From the NCBI GenBank assembly GCA_905147135.1, contig LR990053.1, positions 15,140,501-15,204,500 on the forward strand: a stretch of DNA of 64,000 nt, written 5' to 3'. Positions 55,331-64,000 of the stretch are shown here, in pieces. The stretch is from Blastobasis lacticolella. Its lineage: Eukaryota; Arthropoda; Insecta; Lepidoptera; Blastobasidae. Below the pieces are notes generated by a model. The model saw only the letters and a list, made by a program, of their open reading frames with translations. It made no database searches and was not told the DNA's origin. The position numbers and the translations under genes were made by a program. Numbering within the stretch: position 1 is the first letter of the stretch; each line of letters starts with the position of its first letter.

Positions 55331-56024
55331 ATCAAAGTATATTTATTAAAATCATAATTATTATTTTATTAATGGAGCCATTCGTAAGTAAGCAGACTTG
55401 GGGCCTTAGTGGCTGTTAGATACCACTGAGTACTATAAAGGTACCTTAATAATATATGGCTAGAATTCCATTGCAAATTTCAGGCAGCTCTAGGTTGGCG
55501 TGCTACGGTTGGCGGCTGGGTATTCAAATGTGAAGGGTCCCTGATCAGCAATCAGTACGTGCTGACCGCCGCCCACTGCTCGCGGGCGCCGCCCTCTGAT
55601 ACCACTGTCTCCGAGCTGGAGCCAGGGTTAGTGGTACTGGGCGAGACAAACTTGGTAAACGTGGTATGTATACCTCAAAAGTCCTTTGAGGCTCTAAGTA
55701 TCGATGTGATGTTTAAGAATTTGAAAGGTATTCAGAGATAGACGAGATTTTCAAAATAGTCAAATTTTTTTTTTTTTACTTTTTTGCATTAAAAATAATA
55801 CTATTCAATGTATTCATAACACAAATTATACGTCATACACAATATTTGTCTTAGTTATAAGGAAAATAAACATGTGTGGAAACTTTTTGTTGACTTGTGT
55901 TCGCAACTGGTTTAGTACAAGGAAACTAGTTACGAAATTGCGGTTTCGTACGCGGACGAAGAGGAACCGCGCACCTTAGGTAGGTAATTCACGAATAGCC
56001 ATGGAAATAAATTCCCCTACGTAT

Positions 56025-56125
56025 GCGCTTATCAAATTCAATTCGCCTGGTTAAATTCAGTCGACCAAATTTATGAATTCAGACGAATTTCGACATTGTC
56101 ATAAAATGCGTTGATAGTTACTAAG
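56025..56125 (+). repeat. MITE-A fragment in gene E intron 7
   Basis: TATGCGCTTATCAAATTCAA then GGTTAAATTCAGTCGACCAA, matching one arm of 48999-49251. Confidence 0.45.
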
Positions 56126-57817
56126 TCAGGAATGCGTGATTTGTTCCAATGATCGCATACGCGTAGCAGTGACGCCAAGGTCATCGAATATTTATTTTAT
56201 TTTATAAGTTATTTAAATTATTACTTCTGATTGAATTTTTTTCTGTACTAAATAAACATTTTTCTTGACAGAGAGATGGCTTCATACCGGCGTCGTATAA
56301 TATTTCTCATATAATCAAGCATCCACAATTTAAAGCTCCAAAGAAGTATTATGACATAGCACTATTAAAGTTAAAGAAGACTGTCTCGTTTGACCATAGC
56401 AAGTTGCCAGCGTGTCTCTGGAGTCACTTTGATACCAGTCCGCTTGGGGAGTCGTGGAGACAGGTTAGTTTAGAAACACTATTTTGCACAAGACGTTATT
56501 GTTCGATACTGAACTGATAAAGAAAGAATCAGCCTTCTGCACGCGACTCAGGCAGCGTGTGCTATTTGTACCTATATCTTGCGAGTGTGTAAGTGGAGAG
56601 GAATAAAAAGTAGCCTATGTTCATTATCAGGTACTAAACTATCTTCTTACCAGATTTCATTAAAATCGGTGCAGTGGTTTAGCGGTGAAAGCGTAACGTC
56701 GAAGCGTAAGCGTCTTAAGTTGGGGCTCCTGTTGCTGCTGTGGTTGAACCTAATGGTTTTGCACCCGTCGAAAATGGGTCGGAAGCTGGTCGATGCCACG
56801 TGTATCGACACCATATGACAAGGAACACATATGAGCAAAGGCGGCCTTATCGCTAACGATCTCTTCCGGCAACCAGTATATTTTATACCTTGAAGCAATA
56901 AATTCTTATCACTCTATGACCCTCCCTCTATAACTAGGGTTTGTCTGTATGGTATGAACGGTTTTTTTAATTCTATACCGTCACAAACGAGCAGACAGAC
57001 TACCTGTTGGTAAGAAGTAACTGTCGCCCATAATATTTACGATTTATGCCAATTAGGTTGCAGGCAACAAGTATGCAGAACCGCATCATTGTAAAAGACT
57101 AAGATGATATACCTCATGCCTGTACCTTATCTTGCGAACAAGAATACAACAATGCAAGCATTGTGGCTTGGCGGCAGAAATAGATAAGGTGGGGGTACCC
57201 ACCCAGGCGTACTCCTTAGGCCGGACAGAGTCCTACCACCTGATAACTATCTATTTAATTACTTCGCTGGCTCAGCGACCCGAAGTGGATCTTGTCCTCC
57301 AACACAAGAATTCGCCATTGGTCCCTATCCTGCGCCATTTTCTGCGTCATTTGTTTGTTGCTTGTTTGCTAACTATCTGTTTAGAATATAATAGTAAACA
57401 GGCTTAATCTTTATTCAAGCTCCTTATCTATACCGTCATGCTTTTTACAGCCAGCCGGATGACGTCACCAACACTTCAGGTAGTGAAAGTGGATATAATA
57501 GACTCCGGTCTATGCGATCGGCTGCTGCGGCCGAACTGCAACCGAAACTGGTGTGGGATCCAGGACACTCAGATATGCGCTGGAAAGTTGGCCGGCGGCT
57601 ACGATGCGTGCCAGGTGATTATGAATTCCATGCCTATTTAATGTGTTAGATTTGACAGCTGTCATCATTTCCTTGCACGTCGTAGAGATAATATAAAATG
57701 AAGTTTATGTCGTGGTTCTACTGTAGTTGAGCTACTCAATGGAAACTGAGTAAATAGCCCAACTGACGGAAAGCAATAGGTAACTGTCCCTACAATATCT
57801 ACGATTCGCTCACAAGT

Positions 57818-58025
57818 TTAGCGTTATGTCCCGGTTGCGTCCCAGGGTCCGCCTATTTTTAATTTTTAATGTCGTACAGTAGGCAAACAGACTGGCGGAC
57901 AGGTCAGTGGTGGACATTAGCAGCGCCAGAGGTATCACTAATGCGTTGCCCATCATCTTAGGGTTAATGACCCAGTTGTGCTATCGCGCACGAGGGCCCA
58001 GGGTCCGTCTTGACCACGACCCACA
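57818..58025 (-). repeat. Composite of SINE-B and family P fragments, minus strand
   Basis: TAGCGTTATGTCCCGGTTGC, a family P piece (CAGTAGGCAAACAGACTGGC ... CACTAATGCGTTGCCCATC) inserted within it, then TTGTGCTATCGCGCACGAGG and CAGGGTCCGTCTTGACCACG. The family P piece splits the SINE-B piece. Confidence 0.5.
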
Positions 58026-58438
58026 GCCCATAATGACATTAAAATAGTAGGGAAAATACTAAAAACAGTTACATTGCCGCCGTCATGAATGAAAAAGTAT
58101 TTATTGAGTTAGGATTACGTTAATTAATATCTTTTCAAAAGTCAAAAAAGGAAAACAAAGGGAAAATTAAGCGAGCTCATCCAGGTAGGGGGCGACGCAT
58201 GCAGACTGATCAGCGCGTACGAGGGCTCACTTCGGCGAGACACCGGGCACCTATACAAGCCACGCAAATAACCGCCTAAGCGAATCATGTGCGGCGCGTG
58301 CTCGGGCCCAGCCAGCCTACCGGCGCGAGCACCCGCACGCACCAGCCGGCCTACATGCGTCGCCCCCTGAGCTCGGGCCCAGCCATCGACCAATTCAACC
58401 ATATTTGAGGGAAGAGAACGATCCGACCCCTACGCCAC

Positions 58439-58502
58439 CACCAGGCAGACTTTTAAGTGAGCATGCTTGGCAGTGCATGCTCACTTAAAAGTCTGCCTGG
58501 TG
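58439..58502. repeat. Perfect 27-bp palindrome within LINE 3' UTR sequence
   Basis: CCAGGCAGACTTTTAAGTGA plus GCATG is mirrored as CATGC plus TCACTTAAAAGTCTGCCTGG around a 10-base spacer. The left arm belongs to the LINE 3' UTR; the right arm is an inverted copy of it. Confidence 0.75.
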
Positions 58503-58591
58503 CCGTACATATTTAAAACTGATTATGTACCTATGTTAGAAAGCATATTACCCAATTTGCTTAAAATATTGATATTCATAATGTCAATTTT

Positions 58592-58711
58592 AGCTCTTCG
58601 AAATAGGAAGTTATTTATAAATTTTCAATTTTTAAATTGGGTACATAATACTTATTTAAACCCAAATTACAAAATTGTAAATTTAAAAATAACTTCCTAT
58701 TTCGAAGAGCT
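58592..58711. repeat. 120-bp inverted-repeat element with 25-bp perfect ends
   Basis: AGCTCTTCGAAATAGGAAGT plus TATTT at the left is mirrored by AAATA plus ACTTCCTATTTCGAAGAGCT at the right, around about 70 AT-rich bases. Confidence 0.7.
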
Positions 58712-59840
58712 TACTAGCTTACTAACCTACTAGCCAATGATTCAATATGTGAGCCCCATTGAATTTTTGAATCAATATAGTAGAAAGTAGTTTTCTCTAC
58801 CAACTCAAGTTGCGTTTTATCTAATATAACATTACATTGATTACTTTGTACCTTAGGGAGGCAAAAATGAACGCGTTTTGTTTTTTTAGAGTTTAAGACT
58901 AAGTTATTAATCGTAAACCAATGAAGTACATTCTGAAGAACACTGTTTACTTCGTCTATATTATTATCTTTCCTATTAATTTTAAATATCAGTGAACTGT
59001 TGTCAGCAAACAAAATTATACCAGCAGTGTTCTGAACCATGTATGGAAGGTCATTTATATATAAGTACAAAAGAGAGAAACGGTCCTAATATAGATCCTT
59101 GTAGCACTCCAATGCTCACCTCCGCCCCCGCAGATAACTCGCCATTTACATTTACTTTTTGAACCTTCTAAGTATGATTTCATCATTTCAAGACTATCAT
59201 GCGTAAAACCGTAATGTTTTAATTTTAGAAATAGTGTTGAATGATTTACACAACCAAATGCTTTAGACAAATCGCAAAAAACACCTACTGCATTATGATG
59301 TTTTTCCCATGCGCCAAAAATTTGTTGAATGGGGCTAATACCAGCTTCGGTAGTATTGCGGCCTTTCGTAAAGCATTATTGTTGTTGATGAAATAATTTG
59401 TTACTGTTAAAGTGTACAATCATTTGACTTCACATGATTTTTTCAATGATTTTCTGAAAACGGGCAGGATGGACACCGGTCTAAAATTATTCAAACTATG
59501 TTTATAACCTGATTTGAATAATGGCACCACTTGACTGATTTTCATGAGTTCGAGGAAAACTCCTACTTTGACGCAAGCATTAAAAATGTAAGCTAAATAC
59601 GGTGCTAAAATATCAACTGCAGTACTTATAACTCTTACTGACATTCCCCAAATATCTTCCGTATTTTACAACTTTATGTTTTTAAAAGCTTTAATGATAG
59701 TTTTAGCATCTACTTCGGAATAACAAAAGTAATTTTCAGAGGCACCTATATTTTCTTTCAACAAGTTTTATGCGCTAATTGGGCATGAGTTTAGCAGTGA
59801 GGTAGTTTTAAACGGAATATCGGTAAAAAAAATTGGAACA

Positions 59841-62015
59841 ACTCTGAGACATATACCTATGTATGTGAAGCGAATGGCGCGTGCAGGTGGCTCGATCACT
59901 GTGTAGTCTCCGCGGCGGCCGAGTCCATTGTGAGAGATATGCATCTGTGCGAGATGCGTATCTGTCGGACCACTTTCCGCTAGCAGTGTGTGTTGCATTT
60001 GACTGTATTAAGCCTAAGGTTATGAGACAATGTCTGACAAGTACATTGAAATACGTATGGGGTGCTAGAGATAATAAGCAAGTAGATAATTATTCTAGGT
60101 TATGTAATGACAAATTTAAATCAATGTTACATTTAAATGGTAAATATTTAAATGTTTTATGTATTAATGAATATTGTACTGACTTTAAACATATTCATTT
60201 AATCGACACTTTTTACTTATAGTTTATACGTTGCAATCGGTGGCAGAGTCCACGTTTCGCAGTAAGGATTCAAAACAACGTAAAATTACTAGTTGGAATT
60301 ATAATGTTAGAAATTATCATATAATGGCTAGACAAAAAATTTGTCAAAACCTAAGTCGGGTTTTTATTATGATGAAATGTCAGCGGCGCGCAAGGATTTT
60401 AAGGCTGCTGTGAGGTACGTACATAATAATCAGGAAAAAATTAAGATAGAGATACTGTCCCGTCAAATCGAAAATAAGAACTTTGTAAGTTTCTGGAACA
60501 AACAGCTTAATCCTAGAAGTAGCATGCCAGTTAGTGTGGAGGGCGAGACTGACTTGAGAGGGATAGCGAATAAGTTTAGGCAGTACTTCGAAGTAGGTTC
60601 AAATGCCATCAGACATACTGGAGACGTGCGGCGTGGCGCGGAGGGTTTCCATGTCACGACAGAGGATGTGGTGTCTCCGGTGTGGAAAGTCTCCGGGCCA
60701 CGATGGTCTCAGTATTGAGCACTTGGTATATGCAGGCGAAAGTATATGCGTAGTGCTGGCGAACTTTTTTAATCTTTGCGCGCGGCATTGCTACTTACCA
60801 ACCAGCTTAATTCGCACGCTAGTGGTGCCAATACCGAAGAGTAAGACGGGTGACGTCTCGTGTATGTCCAATTATAGACCTATTTCTCTGACGACGATTG
60901 TGGCCAAGGTGCTTGAACGACTCATCCATCAGAAGCTGACTCCGACACTAAAAATCGACGATGGACAGTTTGGCTTCCGTAGAGAAGTCTCTACAGACAT
61001 GGCGATATTTTCCCTGAAGCAGGTCGTAAAACACTATGTAACCCAGAAAGCAAGTGTATACGCATGTTTTCTGGACCTTAGTCACGCCTTCGACACCTTA
61101 GACCATGATCTGCTGTGGGAGAAAATGGAAAGGGAAAACATTCCGAGTGGATTAGTTGGACTGATGCGATATTGGTATCGTAATCAGACCAACACTGTAA
61201 GGTGGTGCTGTGTCCGATGAGTTCAGACTGACATGTGGTGTTAGGCAGGGTGGACTTACCTCTCCCGACCTGTTTAATTTGTACGTCAATGACTTGATAG
61301 TGGAGCTGAGCAGGGCCCCCGTAGGCTTAAAGTTGGGCAATCGTTACGTGAACAACCTTAGCTATGCTGATGATATGGTACTGCTCAGCCCCTCTATCAA
61401 GGGCATTAGAAGGTTGTTGAAAATATGTGAAGGGTATGCTGAGGTTCATAACCTAATGTATAACGCTAAAAAAACAGAACTTCTAGTATTCAGGTCGGGA
61501 AAGGGACCCCAGGACATTCCATCAGTCACTGTCTGTGGTCAGCCTGTTAATGTGGTATACAAGTTTAGGTACCTTGGCCATATTCTTACGTCAGACTTAA
61601 AGGACGATGCCGATATCGAGCGCCAACGTAGGTCGCTTTCGGTGATAGGCAATATGATTGCCAGGAATTTTTTTAAGCTAGTAAAACTGTTTAAATTAAT
61701 TTATTTCGAAGTTATTGTCAGAGTTTTTATACGTGTCAACTATGAACGGAGTATACAGTGGCCTCTCTGAACAGCATTCGTGTCCAATATAATAACATTT
61801 ACAGGCACTTGATGGGATTAAAATATCATTGCAGTGCGTCTGGAATGTTCGCGGAAGCGAGATTGGACACATTCAATGCAATTCAGAGGAGGCGTATTGC
61901 TTCATTCCTGTCCAGGGTTGGCACGTGTAGAAACTCAATTATAAAAGAACTGGCAGACAGACTGCATACCACCTGTATGTTTAAACGTTGGCTGTCGATA
62001 GCAACCTACGTGTAG
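59841..62015 (+). mobile_element. Jockey-type LINE remnant, frames broken
   Basis: DAYLSDHFPLAVCVAFDCIK (about 59950-60010) carries the SDH end of an AP-endonuclease. RT follows in several frames: SNYRPISLTTIVAKVLERL, DDGQFGFRREVSTDMA, FLDLSHAFDTLDHDLLWEKM, CGVRQGGLTSPDLFNLYVND and LSYADDMVLL (about 61348-61385, catalytic Asp pair intact). Then VYKFRYLGHILTSDL and, in another frame, VQYNNIYRHLMGLKYH. At least four frameshifts, near 60240-60340, 60600-60720, 61215 and 61760. Non-functional. Confidence 0.75.
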
Positions 62016-62169
62016 ATAGTAAGTTGACATTGTTATTGTTATAATGTAACTGTATTATTATTATTTTAGTTTATTATATTATGTTTTATAACTAAGTACT
62101 ATAATAGTACTTATACTTATACGTATAATAGTATTAATAATAATAATAATAATTACTTCCGGGTGTCCT

Positions 62170-62697
62170 GTGCTGGCTAATACCGAATATTTGCACAGGC
62201 ACAACCAAGCAGCCAAAATACTCCATCTCGAGTTAGCTTTCAAATACGGCCTCATTGGTGAGAAGGTACCATATTACAAATACTCGCCGGAGCCGGTGCT
62301 CGAAAACGACCGCGCTCGATTGTACTGGGACCGGTCCATCATTACAGACAGGACTGTCCCTGCTAACAAGCCTGATATTGTTCTGGTGGACCGGGTGAAG
62401 TCGTGTGTGTTCTTGGTGGACGTCACTATCCCTTTCGATGAGAACCTTGTCAAAGCCGAATCAGACAAAATAATTAAATATCTGAATCTGGCGCACGAGG
62501 TTACCGATATGTGGCAAGTGACATCCACTGAGATCATTCCAGTCGTAGTTTCAACAAACGGTCTGGTTCCAACATCTCTTCGTGGCCATCTGAAGAGGTT
62601 GGATTTGAGTGATGGACCAGTTGTAGCGAGGCTCCAGCGAGCGGTCTGGCTGGATAATGCGAAGATTGTCCGCCGATTCCTCTCTCTCTCGCCCTGA
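62170..62697 (+). CDS. LINE-associated C-terminal domain, possibly PD-(D/E)XK nuclease-like, 175 aa
   Basis: An open frame containing TEYLHRHNQAAKILHLELAF, RLYWDRSIITDRTVPANKPD, IVLVDRVKSCVFLVDVTIPF and STEIIPVVVSTNGLVPTSL. NKPDIV..D.....LVDV.IP gives an Asp, then beta-strand with a second Asp, reminiscent of restriction-like nuclease folds. Such domains follow the RT in some insect LINEs. It starts just after an (AAT)n stretch (62128-62155) and ends before a hairpin with ATT tails. Whether it belonged to the RT at 59841-62015 or to another element is unclear. Confidence 0.5.
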   Translation: MLANTEYLHRHNQAAKILHLELAFKYGLIGEKVPYYKYSPEPVLENDRARLYWDRSIITDRTVPANKPDIVLVDRVKSCVFLVDVTIPFDENLVKAESDKIIKYLNLAHEVTDMWQVTSTEIIPVVVSTNGLVPTSLRGHLKRLDLSDGPVVARLQRAVWLDNAKIVRRFLSLSP

Positions 62698-62769
62698 CCC
62701 TCGGCCGTTTGGTCTCCTCTGCCGAGGGGTATCCTCCCTTAAACGGGAAGAAATATAATTTAATTTCGT

Positions 62770-62870
62770 AATAATAATAAAGTTCTTTATTTCAGACTCA
62801 TGTTCCATATGTGTACAATAATTGTACACATATGGAACATGAGTCTGAAATAAAGAATTTTATTATTATT
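62770..62870. repeat. Near-perfect palindrome of about 100 bp flanked by (AAT)n/(ATT)n
   Basis: TTTCAGACTCATGTTCCATA ... TGTACAAT is mirrored by ATTGTACA ... TATGGAACATGAGTCTGAAA with a one-base centre at 62820. The arms run out into AATAATAATAA and TTATTATTATT and show only one clear mismatch. The right half ends in AATAAAG, like a LINE 3' terminus with an ATT microsatellite tail. Confidence 0.8.
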
Positions 62871-62880
62871 ATTATTTTAA

Positions 62881-63945
62881 TGCGTCGAGTACTATCGAGA
62901 CTTAGTGAAATCAACCAATTTGCGTGACAAAAAATATTACACAGATGTACGCTTACAAAGGGCAAAAAATCATGATCTAATTAAATAATTCCTGCTAGAT
63001 GTAAAGCAGACTGTTGAAGTATCTACAGACGGAGATAAGTACAGGTCCACGTCGGGTGACGTCACTGTAGGAATTCCGCAGGGATCTACTGCAGATCAGC
63101 TATCACGGAGGGCCTAATTATACTAACGGTGGTGGTGTGCGCACGTCCGTGTGATGAGCTCAGCACTAAGATTAATGTTCTCTGTGAGAAATTAAAGCAG
63201 TGGTTCTCATGCAACGGACTCATACTAAATGTATTATTTTTGGTGCAATAAAGTTTTTAAATCAATAAAAATAAATAAATGAATCAAAGTCAAATCTGAT
63301 TGTGTTCACCGGGAGAGCAATATCTCGGACAAGAATATCTGCTCCTATCCCCAGTTGTGACGAGTGTAAGTTCCATGGTCTCACACTTGACTCGAAACTA
63401 AACTGGAAGACGCATGTTAAAAACCTGTGTGATCGTCTCAGCAGTGCAGCGTATGCGTTACGCAAGCTCCGGCCTCTTGTTTCGAGAAGTTTGCTGTGGC
63501 AAGCGTACTTCGCGTACTTTTATTTGCTGTTATCCTACGGAACCATTCTGTGGGGCTATTCCACGGACTCTGGACGTGTACTGGTACTGCAGAAACGAGC
63601 GGTAAGGATCATCGAGAACGCGAGACCAAGGGACACATGCAGGCCACTGTTTAAAAAACATCAGATCATGACGCTATTCTCATTATACATATATAATGTG
63701 ATAATGTACGTGAGGCGTAATCTTGGGAGCTTTGATTGTCGCACGGATGGCGGACATGGTTTGAGAGGCGCGGGACGACTGGCTGTAGTCCAGCATCGAA
63801 CTGCACTCGCAGAAAAAATCCCCGCATAATAGGTTCAAAACTTTATGATAACCTACCCACGTCTATCAAGAACAAACCAACTGACGAGACGTTTCCCCGC
63901 CAGCTGAAAAACTTTTTATTGGACAATGTATTCTATTCAGTATGA
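62881..63945 (+). mobile_element. CR1/jockey-group LINE remnant (RT palm piece and thumb/C-terminus)
   Basis: SGDVTVGIPQGST (about 63052-63090) is RT block VPQGS. After a short A-rich interruption (about 63228-63290), GLTLDSKLNWKTHVKNLCDR, LSSAAYALRKLRPLVSR, LLSYGTILWGYSTDSGRVLV and LQKRAVRIIENARPRDTCRP (63370-63660) match the C-terminal region of the LINE at 28784-30237. Further pieces (IIGSKLYDNLPTSIKNKP) continue in another frame to 63945. The catalytic FADD segment is missing. Confidence 0.7.
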
Positions 63946-64000
63946 ATACCTTACATATAAGGGAAATTAAATTGTATTTCCTTGACATTTAATGTGATTA

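Larger units (their letters stand above)
50198..57614 (+). pseudogene. Gene E: serine protease with a frame-breaking 25-bp deletion in exon 8; exon 10 not found
   Basis: Exons: 50198-50216, 50289-50350, 51157-51201, 52001-52145, 52668-52730, 52813-52892, 55484-55663, 56272-56463, 57451-57614. The signal peptide is MKVIGIVSYLYLIFAVENSS. The prodomain has EEDERWIWGN, NPCLQPPPVMPDFRKPG and KCLEYKWDIVRQE. The junction is YPAIGGYMARPGEFPHM (P1 Pro, Ala at position 16). His169 (TAAHC) and Asp226 (YYDIAL) are present, but CGGTL has become CEGSL. Exon 8 is 192 nt against 217 in gene D: 25 bases covering the TGW part of TGWG are missing (FDTSPLG jumps into GGAGTCGTGGAGACAG). The phase shift makes exon 9 read CCA GCC GGA TGA, a stop. 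In its ancestral phase exon 9 is still intact (SGLCDRLLRPNCNRNWCGIQ ... GGYDACQ). No GDSGGP exon lies in the next 6.4 kb. It may be a recent pseudogene or a null allele. Confidence 0.8.
58130..59840 (-). mobile_element. Minus-strand CR1/jockey-group LINE remnant, related to the gene C intron LINE
   Basis: From high to low coordinates: RT finger region (59644 down, LAYIFNACVKVGVFLELMKI, NNFRPVSILPVF), KAFGCVNHSTLFLKLKHYGF (59270 down), and IILFADNSSLIFKINRK (59010 region), where the catalytic ADD has become ADN. It breaks off at about 58714. 58130-58475 matches the 3' UTR of the LINE in gene C (complement of CTCACTTAAAAGTCTGTCTG and TCAAATATGGTTGACTTGG at 30690-30770). The RT C-terminus is missing, and short inverted repeats lie between the parts. 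Dead copy of the same or a sister family. Confidence 0.65.

Noticed and set aside
1..64000. CRISPR array, operon structure, riboswitches or bacterial features
   Set aside because: Spliced genes, SINEs and LINEs show an animal nuclear genome; no regularly spaced repeat-spacer array was seen.

Overview
The window looks like nuclear DNA of an insect, most likely a moth or butterfly (Lepidoptera). This is inferred from AT-rich introns with GT-AG borders, dense non-LTR retrotransposon debris, tRNA-derived SINEs, and secreted serine proteases of the kind often labelled snake-like in Lepidoptera. No species can be named from sequence alone.

The only host genes I recognise are a head-to-tail tandem array of secreted trypsin-fold serine protease genes, all on the + strand. 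Each complete member has ten exons with nearly constant lengths: signal peptide exons 1-2, a small DxW(S/T/I)WG exon 3, a Cys/Pro-rich prodomain exon 4 (PDF..PG.RISE), a 63-nt exon 5, an exon 6 carrying the xVGG/xIGG junction, and exons 7-10 with the catalytic His, Asp and GDSGGP Ser. From left to right: gene A (last exon only, 2-100); a decayed relic (exon 4, 5 and 8 remnants, 3780-5437); gene B (8326-15464, complete, 386 aa); gene C (18369-31964, complete, 392 aa, with an 8.6-kb intron 8 full of retrotransposon); a pseudogenic copy of only the last two exons of gene D (34941-36520); gene D (38498-47019, complete, 387 aa); and gene E (50198-57614, nine exons, broken by a 25-bp deletion in exon 8, no exon 10 seen).

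The proteases keep Asp189 and Gly216/226, so they should cleave after Arg/Lys. None of the four readable activation junctions has Arg or Lys at P1 (Phe, Ala, Glu, Pro instead), so they are unlikely to activate each other in a normal trypsin-like cascade. Gene C has also lost both cysteines of a family-specific pair.

The rest is mobile DNA. The main items are a 2.4-kb fold-back element with about 460-bp arms (677-3058); a long jockey/CR1-group LINE in gene C intron 8 (ORF1 and ORF2 open, ORF2 split by a 774-bp inverted-repeat element with a TTA target duplication); several LINE fragments (5.9-7.2, 11.8, 40.7, 43.1, 55.2 and 58-64 kb); two SINE families; and several MITE-like inverted repeats, some nested in LINEs. 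The right end (58-64 kb) is almost entirely LINE debris and includes two striking DNA palindromes. I see no rRNA genes, true tRNA genes or CRISPR arrays.
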